64,000 nucleotides of DNA from Sipunculus nudus (GCA_026874595.1 CM049310.1:90589556-90653555), one strand, 5' to 3'. Positions 35,460-48,385 are shown, counted from the first letter of the stretch. The notes: a model not told the origin generated them from the letters alone. A program made the numbers and translations.

Positions 35460-35640
35460 ATAACGTGTCCACATGCTGAGCGTGAGTACTTTATTCTTTT
35501 CATCCAGGTCCATATTTTTCAGACCGAATCCCATTTCGACCGTGACAGGTTGATGCGAGTCTCTGACCGGCCGGCCGCTTTTCCCGATCACTTTGTATCG
35601 TCTCAACAACTCCTGAGTCAGGCGCTTCTCGTGGGACAGG
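35460..35640 (-). CDS. Coding exon 2 of nicotinic acetylcholine receptor-like subunit
   Basis: Seen: 181 bp on the minus strand, one leading base plus 60 codons, bounded by AG (rc of 35641-35642, after a T/G-rich tract and an in-frame TGA) and a GTAAGT donor (35459-35454). The peptide starts LSHEKRLTQELLRRYKV, then has GRPVRD, QPVTVEMGFGLKNM, and ends DEKNKVLTLSMWTRY. Known: nAChR subunits begin with an N-terminal helix (E-x-R-L-x-x-x-L-x-x-x-Y), an RPV motif, a beta-1 strand (V-x-V-x-x-G), then DEKNQ-x-(L/M)-T-T-N-x-W-L. That last Trp is the loop D residue on the complementary side of the acetylcholine site. All these appear in order and spacing; the Leu after Trp is Thr here. The receptor would be a plasma-membrane ligand-gated ion channel. 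The Cys-loop, loops A-C and transmembrane helices belong to later exons, which were not found. A CA repeat starts 16 bases past the donor. Confidence 0.85.
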
Positions 35641-36337
35641 CTTCAAACAAACAAACATACAAACAGTACAACTTGCAACGTAGATTTTTATATCATATAG
35701 GTTTGTTTTCTATCTTAGCCCCCGGATATGTAAGAGAAAACAATAGACTTGCTCAATTAGGGAAAGTTTTGTATCGATCTGTCTGCAACAGACAAGAAAA
35801 ATGTATTTTCAAGAATAGAATGGTATTCAATAGAGCGCAAACCACTTCCGAGGCAAAAGTTTCTATTCATCATCCCACAGGTGCTTTTTCCTCAAACTGG
35901 GTAATACTGTTGTTTTCGATCTACTTTATAATCATTCCCCTGTCATATACTGAGCACACAAATACAAAAATTATGTTACCGGTATCGTGTTTTTTTAAAA
36001 GAGAGGCACAAGGCCGAAGTCTAAGTTTGCAACTGCATTGCATTCATTAAGCAATAACCCCGTGCTAAATCTTTGTCAGCTCGTGATTCACTATAAACAA
36101 GAAACATAGACTGGTAGCCAGCACAATTATGAGAACTTTATCACTGCAAGAGCGTAAATTTGAAAACGGGGGTAAAGTACTGCATGATATTAGTTTTATA
36201 CCCCTCATTTTCATACAGGACAGGCTTCGCTATGCAAAGGAACATCTCTGACATCTTTTCTATTTTTCACCAGCCTGTTTAAATATGTCTGAAAAAAATT
36301 GCAACTATATTGCTCCATTTTACTTTGAATGTTTAAA

Positions 36338-36351
36338 CCCCCCCCCCCCCC
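36338..36351. repeat. Poly-C tract in intron 1
   Basis: 14 consecutive C on the plus strand (poly-G in the receptor pre-mRNA). Confidence 0.95.
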
Positions 36352-39039
36352 TTCCCCTTTACCACCACACCACCTCTGCCCCACTCCTTCGCAAATCCTG
36401 TATACGCTCCCGCCCTCCCCCAGTATCAAGTGCATCCTGTACCTAGACCAGGTGAGAAAGCTCACTGATGGGTCGCTTAGCGCTAGATCTCCCCGGAAAG
36501 CCAGCGATACGTCCGTTAAAACAGCGGAAACGTGATCAAAGGCGAAGACAACTTCTCCATATTGATCTTCTCCGGCCTGACAGCACTGTCAGTGACTCGA
36601 GGAGTTCAGTCTGATTTTTTTACCATACTTTAATCTTTCAACGTTTTATATAATTTCTGAGTAAATCAAAACACATTTTCCGCCCACTGGATTTAATAGA
36701 GATTGACAGAAACTGTAATATTAGGAACTGAAGAACTTTTCCCACGCTTCACTTTACACAGTCTTTGCATGATACTTCGTTTACTTATGTATCCAGTCAT
36801 ATTTATCAGCCATGTGTTTGATATATCACTGCATTAGATTTAAAAACGTCTTCGTATTATAAGCGTTTTAACCAAATATGGCATTTTTTTCCGAGAAAAC
36901 CGAGACCCATCATTACCGGTAAAGATTTGATTTTGCAGAATTGAAACTGAACTGAAATAGAATACTTTCAAGCGTGATAATTTTAAGATATTCATCTAGC
37001 AACTTATTTGGAAACTGTGATGAATACGGTCATCTATTTAGGCATCCCTTCAGAAACCGTATTAAGCCTACTTAACTGTACAAATAAATGCACTACTTTA
37101 CATTTAACAAAAATCTAGCTATTAATGATATTTTGCCTTTGTATGATCCACTGTCTATTGAATAAGTATGAAAGAACCCATATGATAACGATGGTACTTA
37201 TTATTAAGCCTTTTTTAATTATAGTTAGGTTTTATATGCACCAGGTGGTAACAATCAATTAGTCTATTTGTGGTTCTCACGAGAGTTCATCGTTTTGCCT
37301 TCGACGCCCTGGCAGTGTTTCTTTGCACTGACCAAGATTCAGCGATCCACTCCGGCGTCTATTTCATGAATAATAAACACGACAATTGAACCAATCAAAT
37401 GACTCTTGTAAACTTGTATCTTCCGGTCCGATGTTCCAACTTGCCAGTACAAATCATCTTCCCAAGATTTGATTTTGATAAAGGATTCATATCATTTTAC
37501 GTAACGGCACAATGGCTGACTTATTGTTCCGAGGTTAATGAAGTTAATAATCCCTATGTTATTGCACACATAAATGTGGCACACCATACCATATCTCCAT
37601 ATCATAGCCTATTTTTAAGTACCATAAAAAATACATATATATAAACATTTACATATATAATCTATAGATGAGGAAAATGGAAGAAAAATACTTAAAATTA
37701 TATGTACATATAACATCTAACTTAGAATTGGTTTATCTATCTCGTTACAACTCTTGATTTCCTTTAATATATTAACTCACTTTAAAAGTGAATAATGTAC
37801 ATCACGGGGAAACAGGAGAGTGATTAAATTTTATTTAGAGCCTCTCTGCAGTATAACAGGAGACCAACCAATTTATGCAACAATTGTGTTATCCAAAAGT
37901 TTTATAGAACACCCTTTAAATATACGACACCTATTTTGTTAAGTACTACCATCAATCCATACTTAAAATTATCTTATATAAATCACCTACTCGAAATGCT
38001 AGTGAAGTGTAAGAAACATGATTATTCAGAGGTTAAACATTGTTTTGGCTTGAAATTTGAAGGGCTGTAAAAGGCTGTAAAATTAGCAGCACAGTCCCTT
38101 AGTTACCTGTAATCAGCTTATCCTTGGTCCCTTTGTGGACCCACCCCCGCATCCTGATTCCTGTACTTCCGTCTCAATCGAACACGCTGTTTCTAAGGAA
38201 ACCCGCCCACCTACAGATAATGTCCCGAACAAGACCACGTACAAATTATATACACCTAGGCGTGGCATCAGATCCAGTTCTGACACATTTGTACAATATA
38301 TATAAACACATTTAATATTTAGGTTTCATGCCAGGGTCAACCTTGGAAACACGACACCAAGTATTGTGACCGATAACAGTGGTCCAAAAAGCAGCCATAT
38401 AGACTGTTAATTGAGTGCAGCGTCTCCAGTGATAACTGGGAACTAAATAGTGCGCCAACAGAGGGGATACCAGCTGCTCTAGTCACGAACAACGTCCCAG
38501 CCCTCTCTGCCTCCAACCATTAGTAACACTGGCAGCTTAGACGGGCTGAGAACATTGAGTGCAGGCCATGCCTTTACGTAGGTCCAGATATACACATGCA
38601 TTAAGGCATCAGTAAACCTACCGCCAGCGCGCCCTATCTTTCAGTTCTAAGTATACAAAACATCGCCAATTTAGCAAATTTCATTTGATATGTGTCATTC
38701 ATAATACGCCCGACTTCGATTAATTCACAGCCTTGGTTAAAATAATGCCCGTAATAGTGGCTCTGTTCCGAAAGATTAAGATAAGGCTTCTGCATATAGA
38801 CTCTGCATTGCAAAACCCTTTTACGTATTAGGGCAAATCGACTTTTGATGAAAGCTTATCGGAATTTCACTGAAGGTCAACAATTTATACGCCTACCTTA
38901 TCGTCATTTATGTTTAGATTCTTTGGAAATAAAACTATTTAGCCAGTTATTAGATTGGTTTTCAGTGCAAGTAGATATCGCTAAACTTTAACTGCTGCGC
39001 TGGCGGCCGCGCAGAGAGATGGCGATCGTCCACAACAAA

Positions 39040-39120
39040 AATAATATAATTATAATAATAATTATAATTATAATAACAAAAAGAAGAAGAAGGATATAAT
39101 TATTATTATTATATTGTTAT
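39040..39120. repeat. AT-rich inverted repeat
   Basis: AATAATATAATTATAATAAT near 39040 and its inverse ATTATTATTATTATATTGTT near 39098 flank a purine spacer (AAAAAGAAGAAGAAGG). Lies in intron 1. Confidence 0.75.
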
Positions 39121-40384
39121 TTTTAATATTATCATTGTCGTGGCTTTTATTAGTTCATTAACAGGGTTCCAGTTATAAAACCGAAGCTTTAAATGAAATA
39201 AAATAAAACTGTGACAAATTCACTTTTTTTATTTATTATTTAATCACGCAAGAAGCACTGTATCTTTAAATGAAATCAAATCACTTTTAAAAAGTTCACT
39301 GTTTTGCTTTTTTAATCAACGCAAGACCCAAGAAGCCCAGTTTAACATTTTCCGCATTGTATGGGAGTTGAGCCTGAAGGATCATTTCTGTGTAAGGGAC
39401 TGGCCTGTTAATTAGAGTTCAGTGCTCGCACCAACATCCGACGAAGCAGCCGCCTAGTAAGCTCCCACGTGACGTAATTTGTCAAACACACCTTTACAAA
39501 ATTAAAGCATACACCATTGATGATGTGTTGTATAACGCACAACCACAATTATAACTGTTCATTCAACTTTGTTAATTTACATTAACGCATTTCATTACCT
39601 CGCAGTTTTTATTTCTCTTGTTAAGTATATATAGATGTCAATTATATATCATATTGTTTACTGCAAGAACCAAGTAGTTTAATTTTCCTTTATAGCATGC
39701 CTGTACCAAATTCACATATCGATCAATACATTAAAGTAATTACTTTATCAAATATTCCACGGCACATCAGTAAATGTCACGCTAAAAATATATTTAATTT
39801 GACCGGAAGTATTTTATTCTGACAATTCAATGGCACTTTCAGAGAAGGAAGATTTGAGACTCCGAGTCAACAATATGACAATTTCCTGAGGCCAATACGA
39901 ATATATCGAAACTTTAGACTATATTTTAGACAACACGTGCCTTTTCAATATGTGGGCTTCTGGTATGAATCAAGTCTACTAAGGTATATATTTCAAGGCA
40001 ATTTTATAACAGCACACACTTATCTGTAATCGAAATTTCGCCATCAGCATAAGTAAGACGTACTAGCAGGGCTCGCCTATATACTAGGAGAAGGCACAAG
40101 GAACAGGGTCATTTGAGACGGAGGCTTTTTAGTTTTTAAGGTTGAACTAATCCCGGTTGATCTCGAATTTGTATATTCCGTATTAATATAATACGAGTAT
40201 AATGAAAATATGATAAAATAGCATTAATTATAACAGAAATATAATATAATGTTCGGATACTCATACAAGAGCCTATTATATAGTGTATTATCTTGATATG
40301 AGTGATCTTTGAAATTCAGTTTTTTACTCATGGGCATAAACGGGGGTTTCCTGCATGTGATTAGAACAAACCATTAAATCTTAG

Positions 40385-40471
40385 AACTGCACAGATACAG
40401 AATTGCAAATGCACTTTTTCCCATTTACAACTTCACAAATAGGGAGCAACTGCACATTAAAATATACCCTT
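40385..40471 (+). repeat. Dispersed repeat pair, copy 1 (intron 1)
   Basis: GAACTGCACAGATACAGAATTG ... AACTGCACATTAAAATATAC matches 48297-48385 in the same orientation, about 87 bp. Nothing else is known of it. Confidence 0.55.
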
Positions 40472-40699
40472 GTTCCTTTTGTCCTTAGAAGAGTCGCTGT
40501 ACATGGTTAGAGATTATGTACGCTTGCATACATATGGTATGCAGCCAAAATGGTGCATGAAAGAAGAAAAATGTTTCAACTAGCCTCAATTTCAGATATA
40601 ACTTTAATTATGAAATTTTAAAAACGTTAACTGGACATCTTATTTCAATATGGTTAACTATAGTGCAATACAATCTTCGATAAAAGTGTTACTACTTAC

Positions 40700-40800
40700 G
40701 CAAGGCCTCTTTCAGGGTCAGTTTTGGCTCCGGTAGACAACACTCCTAGAATAATGACTAAAAGCGTGTTCACGTGACCAGATGTTGTCCACGGATCCAT
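40700..40800 (-). CDS. Coding exon 1 (signal peptide) of nAChR-like subunit
   Basis: Seen: on the minus strand an ATG at 40800 opens 33 codons plus two bases. The hydrophobic run LLVIILGVLSTGA follows the polar start MDPWTTSGHVNT and precedes a charged stretch (KTDPERGL), as in a secretory signal peptide with a cleavage region. The exon stops at GC followed directly by a GTAAGT donor (40699-40694), so the intron is phase 2. An in-frame ATG four codons upstream (40812) is an alternative start. A plausible acceptor (TTACACTTGCAG) lies just upstream of that, near 40822, suggesting a spliced 5' UTR. Known: Cys-loop receptor genes usually carry the signal peptide on a short first coding exon. Inference: this joins to the exon at 35640-35460, whose first base C completes an Ala codon. 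The peptide alone would not be recognisable, so the assignment rests on this phase match and on orientation. Confidence 0.66.
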
Positions 40801-40812
40801 CCTCAGGAGCAT

Positions 40813-43348
40813 TACGCACCTGCAAGTGTAATATGTATATGATCGGTTGAACAGGTATATAAAGTAACCAAGGTTTCCCAACTGAAATGAGCTCGCTAGC
40901 ACACCATAAACGGGGGTCCGGTTCAACCTGTACGGAATGGCTATTGAATCCGTCAATTCTTTTTTTTCTCTCTCTTTTAAACAAGGTGTCAACTTAAACC
41001 TTGAGGACACGGAGCCTCTAACAAACGTCGGTTTCCGGGAATATTTATGTTGGCATCTTTACCAAGACTATACGTTCTCTGGATATAACACGATGTCGTT
41101 TGCCGGGAAGCATCTTGTGTTGAAAGCTAACGTTCACGGAGAGGTCTTTTGGAAGGACATCACATAAATTCTGTTTTTCTCTCGCTGCCAAGCCCGGTCA
41201 TGCATACCAGGTATTACGGTCACCCGTGCCGTTCCACGTCCGTGACATCACCTTCCATACTGCTATCTGGCAGCCTTTAACGACAACAATGGCAGCGTAC
41301 TGACACACGGACCAAACCATGAAGGTGAAGGGGTGGTGGACGATACCAAATTCAAAGCACGGACTCCCAGCCATCAATGGTCCGCTCTTCAAATAAACCA
41401 CCGACTCTTTGAAACACAGGAAGTGATCTTTTTGATGTCCTTTCTGAATGTTCCCTTCTTGAAATGTTGGCAAAGAAATCCGACGTATTTACAGAGCTTT
41501 TATGCATACACTGTTACAACTCTGCCCATTTAATACCTTACATGCATATTCCGCTGACTGTATTGTTAATTGCGGTTACTGTACAATAAATGTCAAAACA
41601 CAATCCGATAATATATAAATTTTGTGATAACGCTTTCTCTTTTTTATACCACAACTTTAAGAATTGTTAAAATAAATATTTTGTTAACAAAAGTTAATCC
41701 ACTGATAGCTTGTAAAATACTTTTTCACGTGTTTTATTCTTTTTATAGTTTCATATATATTTGTATCCATACATAAAGCTCGAACAGCTACGATTTTTAT
41801 GTGAATGTAAAAGCTACTATATCAAACAGGGACATACAAAAACAATTCAAAATTTTCTGAAAATGGGTAACTTATTATTACTTAAATCCTTTCCTCCTAA
41901 TAGAATTCTCGGTTTGGTTAGCATAATATACATAAAGTATAAGCGGAAATCAAGGGATTTCTGTCATAGCAGCACATTTTCACTGTCACCATTTTTCATT
42001 TTCCATATAAAATAATGATATGCATCAGACGATTATCCAGCTAATGGAAAATCACTGCATATTGACTCAAGTGTATAAATTAGTCTCGACAGTACTCCAG
42101 ACCTTGTGGAACAGGAAATACTGAAATCATACAAATTACGGAAAAACTACAAATACATGATACCTAGATGGTTAGAACGATGGCATTTTGATACAACATG
42201 AGTGGAGGCACCATTGCTGGTAGTAGTTATTCCACTGTGTTGATCAATACGTGTCTACCAGGCACACGCCGCCTACATTAACAAGTAATGCACCGAGGTA
42301 GCCCCGTACATGAGGCAGGGCTTCTAAATCATGGCATCCACAATTAATAATCAAAAGGGAATTTCCTTAATTACTTGATGGCGTCGCTCAGTGTATCCTT
42401 GATGAGGCCCAAGACGAGACATATAATACGAGGAGGTATACAACCTGCAAGATATGATGGGCATGTAATAAAGTGCCAATCAAATGGGCCTCGAGGGAAG
42501 AATTGACGGTCGGATTTGGCGGGTTCACCTTGTTATTCTCAGCCGTGATATATCTGACGAAAGCTTCTCAAAGCAAAACAAGTAAGCGGGCACTTTATTT
42601 GGTCTGTCTATCAAAGTTAAAAATATAAACCACGTATCACCCCATCTTAATGATATCTGGCTGTTTGGTGGGTTCTGAAGCTGACTGCACCTGTCTGACC
42701 TGCATCGAAAGGTAAAAAACAATTGCAATAATATGTGTATTATCTCGCGCTATTAATTCATTTTGGCTGCGTATAAAAATTTCTCTGCAAAACTATTCCA
42801 GCACAAGAACTTTCTTATCTATTCATTTTAATATCTAATTTACTTGTTGTATGTGCTTTTATGGTTCCGTGTGTGAGTAAACATAGTCCACGTCTATTGA
42901 TTCAGCATGACAAGAATGCGTGACCAGAAAACAAGTTCTTGAAATTCTCGAAACAACAGTACATAGGGAAGAAACAAGTAAGAGGCAGCACATAAAAAAC
43001 ACCGAAAATATTGATTTGTGTGGTGGAGCGGTATGGCCACCAGGTTACGTGGATCATGTTTATGTTTTGATCCGCTGATCGCTCCTGGTGGAAGCTTATA
43101 TCCATGTGTGTACTGGGATAAGCAAACGGTTTTAGAACGGAAGTTTTCAAGTAACCATACAATTAAAAGGATAAAACACTATTTTTCTTGTATATTTAAC
43201 TTAAATGGTATGTAAATAGGTTCTGTAAAGAAATATATTGTCGAGAAAAGGAGAGCTTATGGTAAATCAGTTGTTATTCAAGGAGGACGTTTCATGAAAC
43301 TTATGTTGGTAGGACTGTAACAATACTTAGGTGTACCGCTGTGAATAA
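40813..43348. other. Upstream region of the receptor's first coding exon
   Basis: A possible 5' UTR acceptor lies near 40822 on the minus strand. The overlapping ORFs at 40937-41167, 41198-41473 and 41333-41533 sit in locally higher-GC sequence but show no domain. No promoter could be identified by eye. Confidence 0.4.
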
Positions 43349-43368
43349 CCCCCCCCCCCCCCCCCCCC
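43349..43368. repeat. Poly-C tract
   Basis: 20 consecutive C on the plus strand. Confidence 0.95.
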
Positions 43369-44625
43369 ACCCGAAATCGATTTCATATTACCCCAAGGGA
43401 GTCTGAAAATACGTTTACTTTACCCCCGCATTGTTCAGATCACACCCTAGCTGATGATTTAACCATAAAATGATATATTTATATATACCATTTGACAGTT
43501 ATGAGATTAGAAAACCTGAAAAAAATTATTTATCTTGAAGCAGTCGTAAATATTATTATATTGTTAACTATAATTCTATTGACTTACTTCAAAGACATAT
43601 TACATTTCAACATAAGGTATACAAAAATCAAACGTAATTTGAGAAATCTAGGTGAAAGGGAGCTTTAGATAACACTAACCCCTGTGCTCATACCTTTTCT
43701 TAATTCGGTCGTGTGTAATTATAGCTTCAAGGAATAAGTAGGCTGTCCCAGGGGATATGACGACGTGATTAAAACTTCCGACTCGGGAACAGAGGGTCAG
43801 TCCTCAAACGCGTGAGGGTGAAATATCGATAGAATCGCACAGATGCGCTCTAATGCTCTCGTGCATAAAAAAACTAAAAACAAGGGGCCGTATGCCGATG
43901 GTCGGACTAAGGGTGGATCAACATATATTCCGTGGTTATATAAAGACGGCATACTAACTTTAATCAATATGCTGATGGACGGACTAAAATTAGTCAGGGT
44001 TTAGTGCGCCGATTTAGTCCCAAATATTTAGACCTGGTGAGGGGTAGTTTAAAGGTGAACTAACTTCAGAACAAACACGAAGTCAGCCAAAATGTCACTC
44101 TTAGAAGAACGTTTAATTGTCTAAATCATGGCCAAACATATACCGATGGTGAAAGTACAAAGACTCTCATCTCGCCTACTAGGTTTAACGATTAGGAAAG
44201 ACAGGTTTTCGGGTTTCAGAGGCTATAAGAAAATCAAATAAGTTTTATAATAATATTTTTATCATTGACAAAAGGAAGATCATTCCCAATATATAAGTTT
44301 TTTTGCCATTTTATGGACCCATTTAATGATAAGATGTATTTTAGTCATAAGGAAAGTTATAAAGAAAGCCATAATGAAAGCCATAATGACCACGCATAGA
44401 CAATGTGGTTAACGTGGACCTACAATATATAGTCGATAACGCACCAGAAAAATTAAAAGGTCACGGAATTAACTGTTGAACAATAGCTATTATCCACAAT
44501 GCTTTATTTCGTCGATATATTGGCGTTAATCAAGCTAATTGTACTATTTTCAGCTACTCCTAGAGGTCCAACATCACTGTAAACTCTCGATGTACCTTGT
44601 ACAGTGCGCACAAGAACACTATCGT

Positions 44626-44737
44626 AACTCTGGGGTATGGTGAACTGCTGAACTGCTTCATTAATATGCATGTACCCACTTAGTCCGCAATTAAACCGCG
44701 GTTAAACACTGTTTTCAACTCTGGGGTATGGTGAACT
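44626..44737 (+). repeat. Short direct repeat, 91-bp spacing
   Basis: AACTCTGGGGTATGGTGAAC at 44626 and again at 44717, each followed by ACTTCATT(A/G)-like sequence (44655 and 44746). Only two units. It lies just left of the GGACTC-family end and may belong to that element. Confidence 0.55.
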
Positions 44738-44784
44738 TGATCAAACTTCATTGAACTCAGGTTCCAGATGACTGGGACATGAAG

Positions 44785-44875
44785 AAGGTGGACTTGGACC
44801 CGAACATCGAGGACTCGGACTGGTAGACCGTGGACACGGACTTGCGTGGATGGCGTGGACTCGACTTCATCACTG
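44785..44875 (-). mobile_element. GGACTC-family hAT-like end fragment
   Basis: GGACTTGGACCC, GGACTCGGACTGG and GGACTCGACTTCATCACTG follow each other, the last being the same terminus as at 25456 and (inverted) 61132. The other end of the element is not visible to the left, so this is a fragment or a strongly deleted copy. Confidence 0.5.
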
Positions 44876-45891
44876 ATCGTTACCTTCTGAAAGAACAATG
44901 TCACGAGGGGCCTCGATTTGTCCTATTAAACAAACTCTTGGCTGTCACACATAGTCTTCGTAAAAGTCAATGTTTTTTTTTTTTTTGCTCCTGAGCTCCA
45001 CCGTCTAGGTGTTAAAAACTGTTAAAATTATAAATTCAGAGTTTTAGATGTTACTTTGCTTACTAACTTAAATAAAGCACCAATACGTTACATTAAATTC
45101 ACAATAAATGATAATTTCAAAGTCTGGTTTGAAAGTTTCAAATAATATGGGGAAATAAACATGACTGTACATCTGTTTTCACTTCCCCCTGTCTTCAAGG
45201 TTCTGCTGTGAGAGCCAAAGGTAATCGCATTATGTCAGTACATTTGCTTTTCATCTGACTTGAACAGAATAGTCAAGGGGAGGGTGTGTAATGCCCGAAA
45301 AGGCAAAAACATGTCATTCATGACAAGAAAAGAAGACAGTACGTCAATATGACCTAAGTTGTATCCTCCAGGCTTTGTCTAATCACATAACAATAAGGCT
45401 GTTCAATAATAAATAACCCCCAGAACTAACAGTCCCACGGCATCCTGTCCCTGACCGCTTCCTCTGCCGCCAAGAACGTATGCATGCAGGTGGACTACAC
45501 TGGCTTTGCACTGTGGCTCTAGACCGGCACAGTTGGTAAAGCTAATAACATCTACTCCGTCTAAAATGACAGTTATTGCCTCCATGTGGGACTAATTCAT
45601 GGTTCCCTGACCGCCATGCTGTATAAGGCAGCACTTAAATTACTGACGAAATTACTCCTATCGAATAAAAGCTCAGGTTTTATTTTATGAGTTCTAGTAG
45701 CAGACATAATTGATAACTGCCTGGAACGTCTGCTGCTACTCGCCAAAGCGCTGACAGTGTATATATAAAGTATAGAGGGGGCGGTTTTTCGGTACAACAA
45801 CAGAAAAGATGGTGTTGATATTTCAATAGTAATCTCATATTTGCTGACCAACTTTTTTATTACATTTTTTTATTACTTTTAGTTCATTATT

Positions 45892-45894
<3 letters not shown>

Positions 45895-45933
<39 letters not shown>

Positions 45934-45937
45934 ATAT

Positions 45938-45969
<32 letters not shown>
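45895..45969. repeat. (TA)n microsatellite with interruptions
   Basis: TA runs broken at TATTATATATATAATA, which makes the array self-complementary around that point. Confidence 0.9.
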
Positions 45970-47715
45970 GAAATCTCCATAAAACTCTCATCCTTCCCAT
46001 CAAAACAGGACAAAATCCCTCTCCTAGACTATCATAATTTTCTTCACTGCCATCACATATTATGAAAAACATATTTTCACTCTACAAAAATAACTTCATC
46101 ACCATTTTATTTAAACATTAAAAAATATGGGTTAACAATTATAAGAGTTCAATAGGGCAATTGGCACAATTACCATCCTAAATTTACTCTATATCTAATG
46201 TATAATTGAAAGATTATTAAGGAAAATATATAAAAAAACTAGAATTTTCTTGGATTAAAAAAAATATTTTATTTGCCTAAAAAGTGAGGAGGTAAAACAT
46301 ACTTTGTCCCCACCCCTAAAAGTGAGCGGAACGTGTAAAGGCCAATGGGTTAGACAATTTGCCCGTAAAGGTATGAATTCTGTGGCGAAAATCATAATGT
46401 GCCACATAAAACAGACAAACCAACCAACGGCGGCAACAACATATTAAATAATCTCCTTGGTGTAAGCTTATAAGTGTTTCGTTTAGGTTAACTGCTAGTT
46501 TTATCAGTTATGTTTTGTGTTCGACACATTTGTTTTCTTTTCTGTTTAAAAATATGCGACAATGACCTAACTACTAAATACTGTGTGAAATCTACTACGT
46601 CCATTAAATGTACATTTCCTCGGTCACGTGTGCATTGTGAATTGATACCCCTGCGGTGGAATTCGTCACATTTCATGACACCTGTCAGTTTCGGTGATAA
46701 CCGCCCATTTATTAACCAACGAACGCGGATGATCGAATGGAGGGGAAAATGGAAAAAAAATCTAAAATATGTTAACTTCTGTGAATAATAAATTACCTAG
46801 GCACCAAACTTCTCCGTTTACACCTGTCAAATTAATCCTAGTATATATTCTTTTTTTCACAGTTGGTTGGTAATGTCTGTGATGTTTATGAAGTTTTCTG
46901 CGAGAAATTAGACGCTATGCTATGATAAATATATAGTGCTAACAAGATTGACAACAATATCTGACTGCTGTCAACATGTATGTATGGGGGTTTAATATAC
47001 ATGATCTCCAATATAAATGTGATATTATATTTTCTTAAATTTAAAAACCTTTTCCGTATTTTTTAAAACATTCTATACCTGATTTTAAATGGACCTGCCT
47101 AAATAACAAGAGAAGGGTATGTTTTATGTTCTGCGGTTCGAGAGACGAACGAACCCTTAAATTCGTTTAATTCCTGTGTAAACCAAAAGAGTTAATCTAT
47201 AGCTGTTTAAGGGCATATCTGTCTTCAGACAAGTAATCGCATTTAAATGCGAATAATTCAGTTACCATGGCAAATAAAAACACGGAGACAGATATATGTG
47301 AACGATATATGTGAACATATATCCATCTTTATTATTCACAGGTTTAAATACGTATATTTATATAGACATATATATTAACGGTGACACAGAAGGCTAAGGC
47401 AAATGTATTGTTCTTAAAACATATTTATAACAATGGACCGTACATCTTGAAAATAAATGAAGACAGTTATGTATTGACTGCCGCTTTTAGATATATATTA
47501 CAGTGATAGTATACAAAAGTGATGACCCCGAAGGGCTATGGTTATCGGCTCCTTTGACTCGCAATGTATTGAGATGAAATTTTTGTCATTTATCTTAAAT
47601 TATAGACCACCATCTGATTCATAGTTCCTAAAGTTCCTCTAAAGTTCCTCAGTTTACGACCTAATAGATCATATACATATATGATTTTAAAACTTATTTA
47701 GCATGTGATTTATAT

Positions 47716-47752
<37 letters not shown>
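47716..47752. repeat. (CA)n(TA)n microsatellite
   Basis: About 9 CA units followed by about 9 TA units. Confidence 0.93.
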
Positions 47753-48296
47753 AATTTACAGTGTACCTTCGTTTTCTCGCCAATACTAGGCCATAAATAT
47801 TATCGTCGATATGTGAGCGTGGCGAATAAGCAAGGCTATCGATATGGTAAAAGCTGAACTAAGAACAAATAATATACAATGTATATTTATGTGAGATTAG
47901 TGAATTAAACTTGCTCAATAATGATGTATTTCATTAATATAATTTTTTTATTTTTAAGTTTAAAAAAATAACCATAAATGAGAAATAAACATGTTTCTTC
48001 TCTTCAGGTTACATTTTAAGACAATTTCCTAATTGCACAACCTACAATTAAAGCGTTCTTCTTCAGCATAAAATGCCCCTCATAGGAGCCAACTACTACA
48101 AAGACGTTGAGGGCCAGTAAAAACAGAGTTTAAGATGAATATAACATGAGTTGGCAAACTCATAACAGAAAAAAATATATAAACTATATAGCCTTATTAT
48201 GACTGATCAATGATTTGAAGGACCTGAATATACTTATAGGAATATAGTATACGTTATACGTCTCTGGCCGTAAATTAAAAAAAAACTTTAAATATA

Positions 48297-48385
48297 AGAG
48301 CTGCACAGATACAGAATTACAACTACATATTTCCAACCGTAACTGCACAAACACAGGGTATAACTGCACGTTAAAATATACCCTC
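48297..48385 (+). repeat. Dispersed repeat pair, copy 2
   Basis: GAGCTGCACAGATACAGAAT ... AACTGCACGTTAAAATATAC, partner of 40385-40471. Confidence 0.55.

Larger units (their letters stand above)
35641..40699 (-). other. Intron 1 of the nAChR-like gene
   Basis: A stretch of about 5.06 kb between the two receptor exons, with GT (rc of 40698-40699) and AG (rc of 35641-35642) boundaries, phase 2. It holds a poly-C tract (36338-36351), an AT-rich inverted repeat near 39040-39120 and a dispersed repeat at 40385-40471. Short ORFs inside it (for example 35550-36050 on the plus strand, which overlaps exon 2 antisense) show no recognisable domain. No transposon with clear ends was seen here, unlike the flanking regions. 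Confidence 0.6.
43369..45894. other. No recognisable gene
   Basis: Holds the short direct repeat and GGACTC-family end listed above. Near 43880-43970 two copies of an ATGC-GATGG-CGGACTAA phrase lie about 80 bp apart. Nothing else. Confidence 0.45.

Noticed and set aside
35550-36050. Plus-strand ORF of 166 codons
   Set aside because: It overlaps the receptor exon in antisense and has no recognisable domain. The minus-strand exon explains the unusual base composition at its start.
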